A stretch of 64,000 bases of DNA, taken from assembly GCF_018918145.1 (NCBI RefSeq), contig NZ_JAHLPX010000007.1, forward strand, positions 372,001 to 436,000, in the 5' to 3' direction. This document shows, in pieces, positions 37,566 through 45,903 of this stretch. This DNA comes from Anaerotignum sp. MSJ-24 (GTDB lineage: Bacteria; Bacillota; Clostridia; Lachnospirales; Anaerotignaceae). Each line of letters begins with the position of its first letter. Position 1 is the first letter of the stretch. The notes under the pieces are model-generated. The model was not told the DNA's origin. It worked only from the letters and a program-made list of their open reading frames with translations, and did no database searches. The position numbers and the translations under genes were made by a program.

Positions 37566-37822
37566 ATGAATTATAGACTTTACCTGTGGTATTATTTGTA
37601 GTATGATAATAAGACTTAATATAAGAAACCGATTTAAGATTAATTCGGCAATAATATAGAAAATTAATCATAACACAGAACTAATGAGGCAGAATTGATG
37701 CTTAAAACATAATAATATTGTTTTGGCATTTGAGGGAAGATTTGATATAGATATATATGTAATAAATATCCGTAAGCTCCATAGGGTTCAAAATATAATA
37801 ATTTATATAAAGGAGTACGGAT

Positions 37823-38353
37823 TTGAGTAATATAGTGATAACCGTATACAACGGAACGAAGAAAACATCAGACGAAATAATAACAGAAAGTATAAGAATG
37901 TTTGCGGCAGACAGAGCAATAAGTCTTCCGGATAATATAAAAATAGTTAGACAGGAATTTAAAAAACCGTATACGGAGAATGTTCCGCTGTTTTTCAGTC
38001 TTTCACATAGCGGAGATTATACAGTATGTGCAGTATCAAGCTGCTGTATAGGAATTGATTTGCAGAAGGTTAAGAATAACAATAGGGACAGATCCGAATA
38101 TATAGCATCCAATTATTTCAGTCTTGACGAATACCTTCATCTGAAGGAAAATGACTTTGAGGATTTCTTTGATATTTGGACAGCTAAGGAAAGCGTCGTT
38201 AAATATACAGGTGAAGGAATTACAGAAGAATTCAACGGATTTTCCGTTTTGAATAATACAGATTTTGTTATAAAAGAAATACCGTTTATTGACGGATATA
38301 AGCTTGTTATATGTACCGATGAGGAGTTTGAGGCTGAAATAGTATATAAGTAA
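37823..38353 (+). CDS. 4'-phosphopantetheinyl transferase superfamily protein
   Basis: 176 residues from a TTG start at 37823 behind AAAGGAGTACG. SLSHSGDYTVCAV and IGIDLQKV (the metal-binding Asp), and FDIWTAKESVVKYTGEGI (the W-x-x-K-E-S/A motif) match Sfp-like transferases. They move the phosphopantetheine arm of CoA to carrier proteins. No fatty-acid, NRPS or PKS genes are near, so the acceptor is unknown. Somewhat short for Sfp (about 220 residues), with a trimmed N terminus. Confidence 0.88.
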   Translation: MSNIVITVYNGTKKTSDEIITESIRMFAADRAISLPDNIKIVRQEFKKPYTENVPLFFSLSHSGDYTVCAVSSCCIGIDLQKVKNNNRDRSEYIASNYFSLDEYLHLKENDFEDFFDIWTAKESVVKYTGEGITEEFNGFSVLNNTDFVIKEIPFIDGYKLVICTDEEFEAEIVYK

Positions 38354-38422
38354 GTCGAAATCTGCGATTCAGATTTGTTTAAACAGCTAGTAGTATATAG
38401 GTTTTTAGAGAGTTGGTTTAGA

Positions 38423-38947
38423 ATGGAAAATGGTTGTGTCCACATTTACTGCGGTGACGGAAAAGGCAAAACAACTGCCGCAGTCGGTCTTGCCGTAAGA
38501 TGTGCCGGTGGAGGCGGAAAGGTTATATACACATCATTTCTTAAGGACAATACAAGCGGAGAATTGAATATACTCCGCGGTATAAAAAATATAGAACTTA
38601 TTGAAAATCCGTCTTCGATGAAGTTTTTCGGCAGAATGAATTCGGAGGAAAAGGCAGAGCTTGTCGGACTTTATTCAAAGAGAATGGAATATATACGTTC
38701 CGTTCTTGAAAACGGCTGTGATATGGCTGTTTTTGACGAAGCTATGGCGGCACTGAATTACGGAATTATCAGAGAAGAAACATTGCTTAATATTATTGAC
38801 AGCTTTAGGAATAATACGGAAATAGTTCTGACCGGAAGAAATCCTTCGGAAAAGCTTATTGAAAAATCGGATTATGTATCCGAAATCAAAAAAATAAAGC
38901 ATCCGTATGACAGAGGAGTATTTGCAAGAAAATATATTGAAATGTAG
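38423..38947 (+). CDS. Corrinoid adenosyltransferase, CobO/BtuR family
   Basis: 174 residues from the ATG at 38423; an upstream open stretch to 38375 lacks a site. VHIYCGDGKGKTTAAVGLAV is the P-loop, CDMAVFDEAMAALNYGII the Walker B-like block, and LTGRNPSEKLIEKSDYVSEI the C-terminal CobO signature. It adds the 5'-deoxyadenosyl group to cob(I)alamin or cobyrinate diamide. It is not in a cobalamin operon here. Confidence 0.93.
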   Translation: MENGCVHIYCGDGKGKTTAAVGLAVRCAGGGGKVIYTSFLKDNTSGELNILRGIKNIELIENPSSMKFFGRMNSEEKAELVGLYSKRMEYIRSVLENGCDMAVFDEAMAALNYGIIREETLLNIIDSFRNNTEIVLTGRNPSEKLIEKSDYVSEIKKIKHPYDRGVFARKYIEM

Positions 38948-38959
38948 GAGGAGAATATT

Positions 38960-39937
38960 ATGTCTGAAAACACAAAACCGAAAAAGGTTATACTTGATGT
39001 CGATACAGGTTCTGATGACGCTGTTGCTATAATGACTGCTTTGCAGTCGGATGAGCTTGATGTTGTTGCTATCTGCTGTGTATGGGGAAATCTTTCGGTT
39101 GAAGATACAACAGAGAATACTTGCAGACTTGTCAGAGCAATGGGCAAAGACACACCTGTGTATATGGGTGCGCCTACCGCAATAGCGAAATATCTTGAAA
39201 GAGATACAAAACAGGAGCTTCAGCCGATTATAAAAGACGGCAAAGAAGTAAGAATACATTATAAAAGACTTGAAGGACTTGAAGAACCTACGGACAAAAA
39301 GGCTGAAGATATGGACGCTGTTTCATTCTACATAGATTATCTTAAGCATGCAAAGGAAAAGGTAACGATTATAACAGTTGCACCTATGACAAACCTCGGT
39401 CTTGCGCTTTCCGCTGTTCCTTCTATAGCGGAAAATATCGAAGAACTTATAATAATGGGCGGAACAGACAGACTTGGCAACGTAAGTGAATGTGCGGAGG
39501 CAAACATATGGCATGATCCCGAAGCGGCACAGATTGCACTCAATGCAGGAGTACCTACTCTTTTTGTAAGCCTTGATGCAACACATTCTGCCGCACTTAC
39601 TCTTGAGGATGCCGAAACATTAAGAAATCTCGGAACATTTGCCGGAGGTTTTACCGCAAAAATAATAGAACAGAGAGCAGAGTTCGATTCCGCAATGGCA
39701 GGCAAAAAGCTTACATCAACACCGGTGCATGATTCACTTGCCGTTTGTGCGGTGATAGATCCTTCGGTTATTACCGAAAGTAAAAAATGTAATGTAAGAG
39801 TTGCATTATCCGGAATTGCTGACGGAAGAACAATAATCGACAGAAGATGCGTTCCGTCAGAGCCAAATTGTGTATTTGCTTTCAGAGCTTCACATGATAA
39901 ATATATGGAGATGCTTGTTAAGTATCTTAGTAAGTAA
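38960..39937 (+). CDS. Inosine-uridine-type nucleoside hydrolase
   Basis: 325 residues. VILDVDTGSDDAVAIMTAL is the calcium-binding DxDxxxDD block at the N terminus, VAPMTNLGLALS and IIMGGTDRLGNVSECAEANI are further family marks, and PVHDSLAVCAVID carries the late aspartate. It hydrolyses the N-glycosidic bond of nucleosides for salvage. It follows the CobO-like gene by 12 bases behind AGGAGGAG; a terminator closes the unit. Confidence 0.94.
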   Translation: MSENTKPKKVILDVDTGSDDAVAIMTALQSDELDVVAICCVWGNLSVEDTTENTCRLVRAMGKDTPVYMGAPTAIAKYLERDTKQELQPIIKDGKEVRIHYKRLEGLEEPTDKKAEDMDAVSFYIDYLKHAKEKVTIITVAPMTNLGLALSAVPSIAENIEELIIMGGTDRLGNVSECAEANIWHDPEAAQIALNAGVPTLFVSLDATHSAALTLEDAETLRNLGTFAGGFTAKIIEQRAEFDSAMAGKKLTSTPVHDSLAVCAVIDPSVITESKKCNVRVALSGIADGRTIIDRRCVPSEPNCVFAFRASHDKYMEMLVKYLSK

Positions 39938-39988
39938 ACATGAAAAATTTGAAAAAGATAGTACTCTTAAGATTATAGTATATTCAAA

Positions 39989-40037
39989 AGCAGGTGAATT
40001 GAAGAGTCTTTTTAGACTTTTCCTCACCTGCTTTTTG
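39989..40037 (+). terminator. Intrinsic terminator after the nucleoside hydrolase gene
   Basis: AGCAGGTGA and TCACCTGCT frame an inner AAGTCTA/TAGACTT-type stem and are followed by TTTT. Confidence 0.85.
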
Positions 40038-40083
40038 ATAATTATTGAAAAATATAGTGTATGAAAATTACCATAATTCAATT

Positions 40084-40926
40084 TTAAATATCAGCTTTTT
40101 CACCTTCGGTCACTTGTGTGAGAAAATCATTTTCCTTTGTTTTCTGGCTCGGAATAAGTTTTTTGGCTATGGAGTTTTTGTTTTGGTGCTTACTGTAAAA
40201 ATAGCCGATAACGGAGAACACAACCGCACCTATGAAATTAACGAACAGATCCTTCATAGTGTCGATAAGACCGATGTCAAGATAGCCGCCCAGTCCAAGT
40301 TCAACGCCGTTCACAGTAACATCGGTTATATTTTTGATATGCTCCGGCACATTAACTCCGTTGGGGTTGAGCATAACGGAATTGATTGTGTGAATAACAG
40401 TGTCCTTTTGCATATCTGTTGCAAAGAACCAGTCCATTGAAAATTCGAAAAATTCCCAAAGTATGCCTATTGTCATTGAAAAACAAAATGATACTATCGC
40501 AACAAAGAAAGGCGAAAGATTGAAGGTCAGTCGGTCGTCATTGTTGAGAAGGTTGACCAGAGAAAAGCCTATTGCCGCCGCAAGAAATCCGTTCAGCGTA
40601 TGCAGAAGAGTGTCCCAGCCTGGAATTTTTATATAAAATTCGTTTACTTCGCCAAGTATTTCGGCCGAAAATATGAACATCAGTATTATTATTTCCAAGG
40701 CAGTCGGTAGTTCAATACGAAATGTGACCTGAACAAAGCTCGGTATGAGCATGAGTATCAGCGTAAGTCCGCACATAAATACATTTTCAAAATTTCCGAG
40801 AAAGCACTGTCTTATCATAACGGCAATGACCAATGCTCGCAGTATAATATATACTTTAAGAGATCTTTTATTTTCCTGCCGTTCTAATTTCATAGCTTTT
40901 TTAATATTTTTCCACTTTATTCCCAA
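40084..40926 (-). CDS. Multi-pass membrane protein, YjdF/DUF2238-like
   Basis: 280 residues with about six hydrophobic segments. The block WDTLLHTLNGFLAAAIGFSL together with FSMTIGILWEFFEFSMDWFF and the later DTMKDLFVNFIGAVV, with polar Asp/His/Glu residues inside membrane segments, resembles the YjdF (DUF2238) family. The function of that family is not known. The N and C termini are charged and cytosolic. It is monocistronic, convergent with the nucleoside hydrolase gene. Confidence 0.7.
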   Translation of the reverse strand: MGIKWKNIKKAMKLERQENKRSLKVYIILRALVIAVMIRQCFLGNFENVFMCGLTLILMLIPSFVQVTFRIELPTALEIIILMFIFSAEILGEVNEFYIKIPGWDTLLHTLNGFLAAAIGFSLVNLLNNDDRLTFNLSPFFVAIVSFCFSMTIGILWEFFEFSMDWFFATDMQKDTVIHTINSVMLNPNGVNVPEHIKNITDVTVNGVELGLGGYLDIGLIDTMKDLFVNFIGAVVFSVIGYFYSKHQNKNSIAKKLIPSQKTKENDFLTQVTEGEKADI

Positions 40927-41057
40927 TATTTACACCTCTTAGTTTGAATTTTAACCACAAATGTGATATTCTAAAAAAATAATTACTGCTTTACCGGTTA
41001 ATTATAACAATATAGCTGTGTATAAGCAATTTACAGATATATAGGAGATGATTAAAA

Positions 41058-41903
41058 ATGAAAACGGGACTTGTGCTTGAAGGCGGTGCAATGAGAGGAA
41101 TATATACTGCCGGCGTTCTTGATATATTTAATGAAAACAATATAAAGGTTGACGGAGTTATCGGTGTGTCTGCCGGATCTGTCCATGGCTGTTCTTATAT
41201 TTCCGGTCAGAAGGGCAGAAGTATAAGATACACAATGAAATATAGAAGAAATCCAAGATTTATGAGTCTTCGCTCGCTTATTAAAACAGGTGATATATGT
41301 GAGGCCAAGTTTTGCTATGACGAGCTGCCGCATAAGTTGGATTTATACGATAATGAGGCATTTAAAAAATCGGGAATAGATTTTTATGTTGTCTGCACCA
41401 ATGTTGAAACCGGAATGCCGGAATATATCCACATAAAGGATATGTTTGAGCAGATGGACGCCGTAAGAGCATCGGCATCTATGCCGTATTTATCGAAAAT
41501 AGTCGAAACCGAAGGCATGAAACTGCTTGACGGCGGTGTGTCGGATGCTGTTCCGGTTAAAAAATTCATGGAAATGGGATATGACAGACTTGTGGTTGTG
41601 CTTACAAAACCGAGAGGTTATCAGCCAAATCCGAACAATGTAACGATGACAAAGAAATTATATTCAAAATATCCGGATTTTGTTGATACGCTCATAACAA
41701 GACATCTTCGCTATAAAGATAACCTCGATTATGTAAATAAGCTTGAGGAAGAAGGAAAGATACTTGTTGTAAGGCCTACCGAAAAGGTTAAAATATCAAG
41801 AACCGACAAAAATCTTGAGCACATTTGGACGATGTACCAGCTTGGAAGAAAGGATTGTACAGATAAGCTTGACAGTATAAAGGAATGGCTTGAAATTAAT
41901 TAA
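41058..41903 (+). CDS. Patatin-like phospholipase (YjjU/RssA type)
   Basis: 281 residues. GLVLEGGAMRGIYTAGVLD holds the oxyanion-hole glycines, GVIGVSAGSVHG the nucleophile serine (GxSxG), and LLDGGVSDAVPV the DGG catalytic aspartate. The enzymes hydrolyse acyl ester bonds of lipids. RGYQPNPNNVTMTKKLYSKY and the C-terminal TDKNLEHIWTMYQLG are typical of the YjjU-like subgroup. It is cytosolic and complete. Confidence 0.94.
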   Translation: MKTGLVLEGGAMRGIYTAGVLDIFNENNIKVDGVIGVSAGSVHGCSYISGQKGRSIRYTMKYRRNPRFMSLRSLIKTGDICEAKFCYDELPHKLDLYDNEAFKKSGIDFYVVCTNVETGMPEYIHIKDMFEQMDAVRASASMPYLSKIVETEGMKLLDGGVSDAVPVKKFMEMGYDRLVVVLTKPRGYQPNPNNVTMTKKLYSKYPDFVDTLITRHLRYKDNLDYVNKLEEEGKILVVRPTEKVKISRTDKNLEHIWTMYQLGRKDCTDKLDSIKEWLEIN

Positions 41904-41935
41904 CATAAAAATAAAGACAGCAAGGAGGAACAGCT

Positions 41936-42643
41936 ATGGAAAGAAAACCTGTTATCGGCGTAATACCGCTGTATGATGATGAAAAGGAAAGTATTTGGAT
42001 GCTGCCGGGATATTTTAACGGAATTTCTGCCGCCGGAGCAATACCGGTTATGTTGCCGTTAAATGCCGGAATAGATGAGCTTATTCAGCTTGATAAATTT
42101 ATTGACGGCTATCTTTTTACCGGAGGACATGACATAAATCCCGATATGTATAATGAGAAGAAATCGGATAAATGCGGAATTCCCTGCGATGCAAGAGACG
42201 GACTCGAAAGACTTGTGTTTGACATTGCGGAGAAGAACGACAAACCGATTTTGGGAATATGCAGGGGCATACAGATTATAAACGCACTTATGGGAGGAAC
42301 GCTGTATCAGGATTTGCCGACCGAGCATAAATCCGATACAGAGCACCATATGACTCCACCCTATGACAGAATACAGCATTATGATAATGTTATAGAAGAT
42401 ACTCCGCTTTTTGAGCTGACGGGAAAAGAAAAAATTGGTGTGAACAGCTATCATCATCAGGCGGTTAAAGAGCTTGCGGAAAGCTTGGAGCCTATGGCTG
42501 TTTCCGAGGACGGACTTATCGAGGCTGTTTACGGCAAAAACAGAAAATTCCTTTGGGCGGTGCAGTGGCATCCGGAATTTTCATATAAAACGGATGATAT
42601 TTCATTGAAAATATTTAAGGCATTTATTGCCGCTTGTAATTAA
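41936..42643 (+). CDS. Class I glutamine amidotransferase, gamma-Glu-GABA hydrolase (PuuD) family
   Basis: 235 residues. GYLFTGGHDINPDMY, PILGICRGIQIINALMGGTL with the nucleophile cysteine, and WAVQWHPEFS with the catalytic His-Glu define this peptidase C26 group. Characterised members cleave gamma-glutamyl bonds of polyamine or GABA adducts. The precise substrate is unknown. It is the last complete chromosomal gene before the conjugative element, 33 bases after the patatin gene. Confidence 0.93.
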   Translation: MERKPVIGVIPLYDDEKESIWMLPGYFNGISAAGAIPVMLPLNAGIDELIQLDKFIDGYLFTGGHDINPDMYNEKKSDKCGIPCDARDGLERLVFDIAEKNDKPILGICRGIQIINALMGGTLYQDLPTEHKSDTEHHMTPPYDRIQHYDNVIEDTPLFELTGKEKIGVNSYHHQAVKELAESLEPMAVSEDGLIEAVYGKNRKFLWAVQWHPEFSYKTDDISLKIFKAFIAACN

Positions 42644-42772
42644 ATATATTCAACGGTTTTAAGACGTTTGGGTAATAAAATAATCTTAATATATTAATAA
42701 TCGGCATAAAAACTAACAGCAAAGACACATAATACTTGACACTATATGATGACAGAAAGCAGGCGCATACTT

Positions 42773-42916
42773 ATGAAAACGATTGACACAAATGACTGGG
42801 TAGTAGTGAATAACATTATATATAAGCTTTATGCCGCAGATGATACAGCAAAAATGTGCGGACAGTTTTTTCAGGACATGAAAGCAACGGTGTACAAGGG
42901 GCTACAAGCGGTATAA
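42773..42916 (+). pseudogene. 5' fragment of a LuxR-type regulator gene cut by the element
   Basis: From ATG at 42773 the frame gives 47 residues (starting MKTIDTNDWVVVNNIIYKLY, then ADDTAKMCGQFFQDMKATV) and ends at 42916. From memory, clostridial LuxR-family regulators begin with a similar MxxIDxxDWVxxNxIIYxIY block, followed by a GAF-like domain and a LuxR HTH of which there is no trace here. The last 6-7 codons probably come from the element. The 3' part should lie beyond its right end, outside the window. Confidence 0.55.
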
Positions 42917-42949
42917 AGAAACAAGTGGTTTGATAGAGTGGAAAGAGTG
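42885..42949. other. Probable left end (attL region) of the conjugative element
   Basis: Recognisable chromosomal coding ends near 42,885-42,900 inside the truncated regulator and the recombinase stop codon is at 42,950. Large serine recombinases act on short asymmetric sites at the element tip close to their gene, which fits this gap. The exact crossover dinucleotide cannot be set without the empty site. A hairpin, GATAGAGTGGAAA with TTTTCCACTCTATC (42932-42968), overlaps the end of the recombinase gene and probably terminates it. Confidence 0.55.
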
Positions 42950-44455
42950 TCAGATTTTCCACTCTATCTTTACATAGTCGCTGGTTGCGCTGATTGAAGA
43001 AATCAGGCCGTCAGCGGCTTTTCGTTTGTCCTCAAAGCTGATATTCTCCCAATCGTCCAGATACCCGGACAGCAATTCAATCTGTTGGGAGGACAGCGTT
43101 TCAACGGACAAGTCGGCTATCGCCTTGGACAGCGTTTTTCTGCGATTGTCCAAATCCTCGATTTTCTTGTTGGCATAGGCCAGCAAGGTGGCGTTGGCCC
43201 CGGTCAGCGTATCAAGCAGTTTTTCAATCTCGGCCTCTACCTGTGCAAGCTCCACCTGATAGGCGGTGATTTTCGGGTTTGCCTTTTCCTCGCCGCCCCG
43301 CAGTAGCTTGAACTCCCGGAACTTTTCTCCCATGGCGGTAAAAATGAACTGTTCAAACTCCGTCTTGCGGAGAGTGCCGCACCCCGGACAGCCCTTGTGG
43401 TCGGCCCGCTTGGAACAGCGGAGATATTCATAACCAGAGGGATTGTGGGTCGTTTTGAGTGCGTACCCGCATTTCCCGCACTTGATTTTCCCTGCCAGCC
43501 AAGTGTTGCGGGCCTTGCGGCCATTCTGGAAGGTGGTGTTTGTCATCAGCTTCTTGCGGCACCTCAGCCAAACATCAGCAGATACAAAGCCTTCATGGGG
43601 CGCAATCACAAGGATCTGGTCTTTCAGGCTCTTGTCCTTGTCCTCCTTCACATCCCGGCCTTGATAGAGATAACAGCCATTTGTCCCGGCGAAGTCGGCG
43701 GCATCATTGACTACCACCGTACCCTGACTTTTGAAGAACTCATACATTTCCAAGTCGGCCTGTGCATAGACCGGGTTGCGTAAGAGCTGGGATAAGTAGG
43801 AACGAGTCAATGACTTCCCATATACTTTGATACCCCGTTCCTCAAAATACCGGGTAATATCTCCGAAGGAAGTCTCGGGCTCGGCGTACATTTCAAACAT
43901 CAGGCGTACATGGCTTGCGGCTATGGGGTCGGCTACCATCATCTTTGTGCGGATATTCTCAACCACCGTTGGCTCCAAGTCGAAGCCATAGGGAGCTTGA
44001 CCGCTCATGTGAAAGCCTTTCAGGCACCGGGAGTAATAAGCGTCTGTAACACGCTTCTGAATTGTCTCCCGTTCAAGCTGGGCGAATACGATACAGATAT
44101 TCAGCATGGCCCGGCCCATGGGGGTCGAGGTGTCAAACTTCTCTGTGGAAGAAACAAACTCTACATCGTATTCCTGAAACAGCTCCATCATATTCGCAAA
44201 GTCCAAAATGGAGCGGCTTATTCTGTCCAGTTTGTAGACAACTACCCGGCGCACCTTGCCTTTGCGTATCTCGCCAAGGAGCTTTTGAAACTCGGGCCTG
44301 TCGGTATTCTTGCCGGAATAACCCTTGTCCTTGAAAACCCGACAACTGCCGCCTTTCAACTCATACTTGCAGAAATCAATCTGGCTCTCAATGCTGATAC
44401 TGTCCTTGCGGTCTACGGATTGTCTTGCATAAATTACATCTTCTCTAATATTCAT
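42950..44455 (-). CDS. Large serine recombinase (element integrase/excisionase)
   Basis: 501 residues. Catalytic domain: YARQSVDRKDSISIESQ with the nucleophile serine, KDKGYSGKNTDRPEFQ, VYKLDRISRSILDF and GRAMLNICIVFAQLERETI. The recombinase domain (about 150-260) is followed by a zinc ribbon (CGKCGYAL ... CSKRADHKGCPGC) and a coiled-coil segment (VELAQVEAEIEKLLDTLTGA). It excises and integrates the element through a serine-DNA intermediate. It lies at the left tip with its stop about 50 bases from the junction, as in other elements of this type. The family is certain; the directionality factor is not identified. Confidence 0.96.
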   Translation of the reverse strand: MNIREDVIYARQSVDRKDSISIESQIDFCKYELKGGSCRVFKDKGYSGKNTDRPEFQKLLGEIRKGKVRRVVVYKLDRISRSILDFANMMELFQEYDVEFVSSTEKFDTSTPMGRAMLNICIVFAQLERETIQKRVTDAYYSRCLKGFHMSGQAPYGFDLEPTVVENIRTKMMVADPIAASHVRLMFEMYAEPETSFGDITRYFEERGIKVYGKSLTRSYLSQLLRNPVYAQADLEMYEFFKSQGTVVVNDAADFAGTNGCYLYQGRDVKEDKDKSLKDQILVIAPHEGFVSADVWLRCRKKLMTNTTFQNGRKARNTWLAGKIKCGKCGYALKTTHNPSGYEYLRCSKRADHKGCPGCGTLRKTEFEQFIFTAMGEKFREFKLLRGGEEKANPKITAYQVELAQVEAEIEKLLDTLTGANATLLAYANKKIEDLDNRRKTLSKAIADLSVETLSSQQIELLSGYLDDWENISFEDKRKAADGLISSISATSDYVKIEWKI

Positions 44456-44541
44456 GTTGGGCTCCTTTCCTGTGGAATGGAGCTACCAACCTACAAGTAT
44501 ATTATACCATTGATAGCCCCGAAGGACAATGTTGTCGATGG

Positions 44542-44727
44542 TCAGGCCGGGGTATCGCTGGCCCTTCTGTACTTGCTGAACACCTCATAAAGACAGCGTT
44601 CAATCTCCTTTTTCCGCTTTTCCTTTTCCTTCGGAGAGAGTACCGGCGTAAGACTTTCCAGCACAATGCTTTTCCCCTGAAAATGGACGGTTTTGGTTTC
44701 ACTCTGATAAGTAACGGATTGTACCAT
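44542..44727 (-). CDS. Small element protein upstream of the recombinase
   Basis: 61 residues from ATG at 44725-44727 behind AAAGGAGGCT. It has a short beta-like N terminus (VTYQSETKTVHFQGKSI), a VLESLTPVLSP turn and a charged helix (KEKEKRKKEIERCLYEVF). I do not recognise the family with confidence. Small proteins just before the recombinase in related elements can be recombination directionality factors; this is only a positional suggestion. A longer reading from a TTG at 44877 runs through the palindrome and a hairpin and is unlikely. Confidence 0.65.
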   Translation of the reverse strand: MVQSVTYQSETKTVHFQGKSIVLESLTPVLSPKEKEKRKKEIERCLYEVFSKYRRASDTPA

Positions 44728-44791
44728 TGAAGCCTCCTTTGCGTAGTTGGTTGACTGCCAGCATTTCCCGCATTGTCCCTGTGGGGAAAAG

Positions 44792-44829
44792 CGAAAGGAC
44801 AGCACCCGGCAAAGAGTGCTGTCCTTTCG
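44792..44829 (-). terminator. Hairpin terminator between two small element genes
   Basis: CGAAAGGACAGCAC and GTGCTGTCCTTTCG are a perfect 14-bp inverted repeat with a 10-base loop; on the minus strand CTTTTCC follows. It lies just downstream of a palindrome copy. Confidence 0.75.
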
Positions 44830-44841
44830 TTCTTCTCCACG

Positions 44842-44864
44842 CCTCGGGCCAACTTGGCCCGAGG
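44842..44864. repeat. 23-bp element palindrome, copy 1
   Basis: Perfect CCT-type copy (outer arms CCTCGGG/CCCGAGG, centre C). It directly abuts the TGA of the gene at 44,865-45,035. Confidence 0.95.
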
Positions 44865-45035
44865 TCAATATTGCCAATTTTCGTAGTAGTGCGCCGCCTC
44901 CTCAACAGCGCAGAAATCAAAGACTTCATAAAGCTCAACGAGCACCTGATGAATGTCCTTTGCATGGAACCCACAGTTTTCCATGGCTTTGATAACATAG
45001 CCACGGCAAGCGTCGTTGCTCCATTCCTCATTCAT
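44865..45035 (-). CDS. Small uncharacterised element protein
   Basis: 56 residues from ATG at 45033-45035 with AGAAGGTC upstream. It is an acidic, helical protein (ends VEEAAHYYENWQY) with two cysteines and no recognised domain. The same frame is open upstream to 45,293, but that part is Arg/His/Ser-rich with no ribosome binding site and probably non-coding. Its stop codon is followed without a gap by palindrome copy 1. Confidence 0.6.
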   Translation of the reverse strand: MNEEWSNDACRGYVIKAMENCGFHAKDIHQVLVELYEVFDFCAVEEAAHYYENWQY

Positions 45036-45380
45036 AGTCAAGACCTTCTTTCTTATAAAGCTGGGGGCGCTGACGCTATATGTTTGGCCTGTCGCAAGAC
45101 AACTGTTTTTTCCGTCAGTGTCCCCGCTGGATTGTGCGGCAAATCGGAGCGAATAAGTTGCCAACTTATTCCTTGCGGCCCGTTGCAGATCGTGGCCGTG
45201 GAGATGGCTTGTCCCCACCTGCGGCATGAGTAGTTGTCGCTCGTTTTCCTTATGGAAAAGTCTTGGCGTACCTGTTGCTTGGCTCCCTGCCAAGCACTCC
45301 GAGTTACCCGCTATTCAGTTGTGTGAGGAAGGTTCATCCTCTCATTAACCGTGTCAGTTAGAACGGGAAAAAGAATAGGC
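45036..45380 (-). ncRNA. Hairpin-rich non-coding stretch, candidate structured RNA or leader
   Basis: About 345 bases between the sigma-like gene and the small gene downstream hold no convincing gene. They contain clear inverted repeats: GAATAAGTTG/CAACTTATTC around one base (45154-45174) and GCTTGGC/GCCAAGC around five bases (45277-45295), in GC-rich surroundings. It could be a structured leader of the small gene, an RNA gene, or a recombination-related site. There is no covariation evidence in a single sequence. Confidence 0.35.
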
Positions 45381-45803
45381 TCACAGAACTTTTTCCAAAT
45401 ATTTTTTCATGTTCTCCAAGCCACGCTGGATGGCGGCGTTGATGGCCCTTTCCGTCACACCTTCTGCGGCAGCAATCGCTTTGACCGAGTGGTTCAGCAG
45501 ATAGCGCTCAAACACCCGCTGGCCCTGTGCGTCAGGCAGACTATTCAGTGCATGGCAGATATGCTCGAAGCGTTCCATGCGCTCGATCAGTTCTTGCGGA
45601 GAAGGGTTAGAGAAGCAAGCAGAATATTCAATGCCGTCCTCGGCATCCAGCGAGTAGTGCGCCTTATTGCGATAGATACGACGGCGGCTGGCCTTAATGT
45701 ACCTCTGACCCGCCAGCAATTCTTCCGCAACTTCTTCCGTGACTTCGACCATAACATCTTCCATATACCACGGGTAAAATTCCCGCAAATTGATTTCCTT
45801 CAT
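45381..45803 (-). CDS. Sigma-70-like factor of the element
   Basis: 140 residues from ATG at 45801-45803, behind CGGAGGTACACA. The C-terminal half (LNSLPDAQGQRVFERYLLN, then HSVKAIAAAEGVTERAINAA) is a sigma region-4-like helix-turn-helix. The N-terminal part is short, as in the small sigma-like proteins of Tn916/Tn1549-type elements. It probably controls recombinase or transfer genes. An upstream frame extension through palindrome copy 2 lacks support. Confidence 0.85.
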   Translation of the reverse strand: MKEINLREFYPWYMEDVMVEVTEEVAEELLAGQRYIKASRRRIYRNKAHYSLDAEDGIEYSACFSNPSPQELIERMERFEHICHALNSLPDAQGQRVFERYLLNHSVKAIAAAEGVTERAINAAIQRGLENMKKYLEKVL

Positions 45804-45880
45804 TGTGTACCTCCGTTTCGGTGTTGGGGATTGACGAGTGACCGAAGCGGAGGGCGGCGGAGAGCGGCACCGGGGCTGGA

Positions 45881-45903
45881 CTTCGGGCCAAGTTGGCCCG
45901 AGG
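45881..45903. repeat. 23-bp element palindrome, copy 2
   Basis: CTT...AGG form (one outer mismatch), centre G. It lies 77 bases upstream of the sigma-like gene; no gene stop is adjacent, possibly because cargo was inserted upstream. Confidence 0.95.

Noticed and set aside
43085-44590. Plus-strand open frames opposite the recombinase
   Set aside because: They mirror the codon structure of the minus-strand recombinase; no domain or ribosome binding sites.
44865-45293. A 142-residue protein reading upstream of the small gene at 44,865-45,035
   Set aside because: The upstream half is low-complexity Arg/His/Ser, crosses clear inverted repeats and lacks a ribosome binding site; the start at 45,035 is better.
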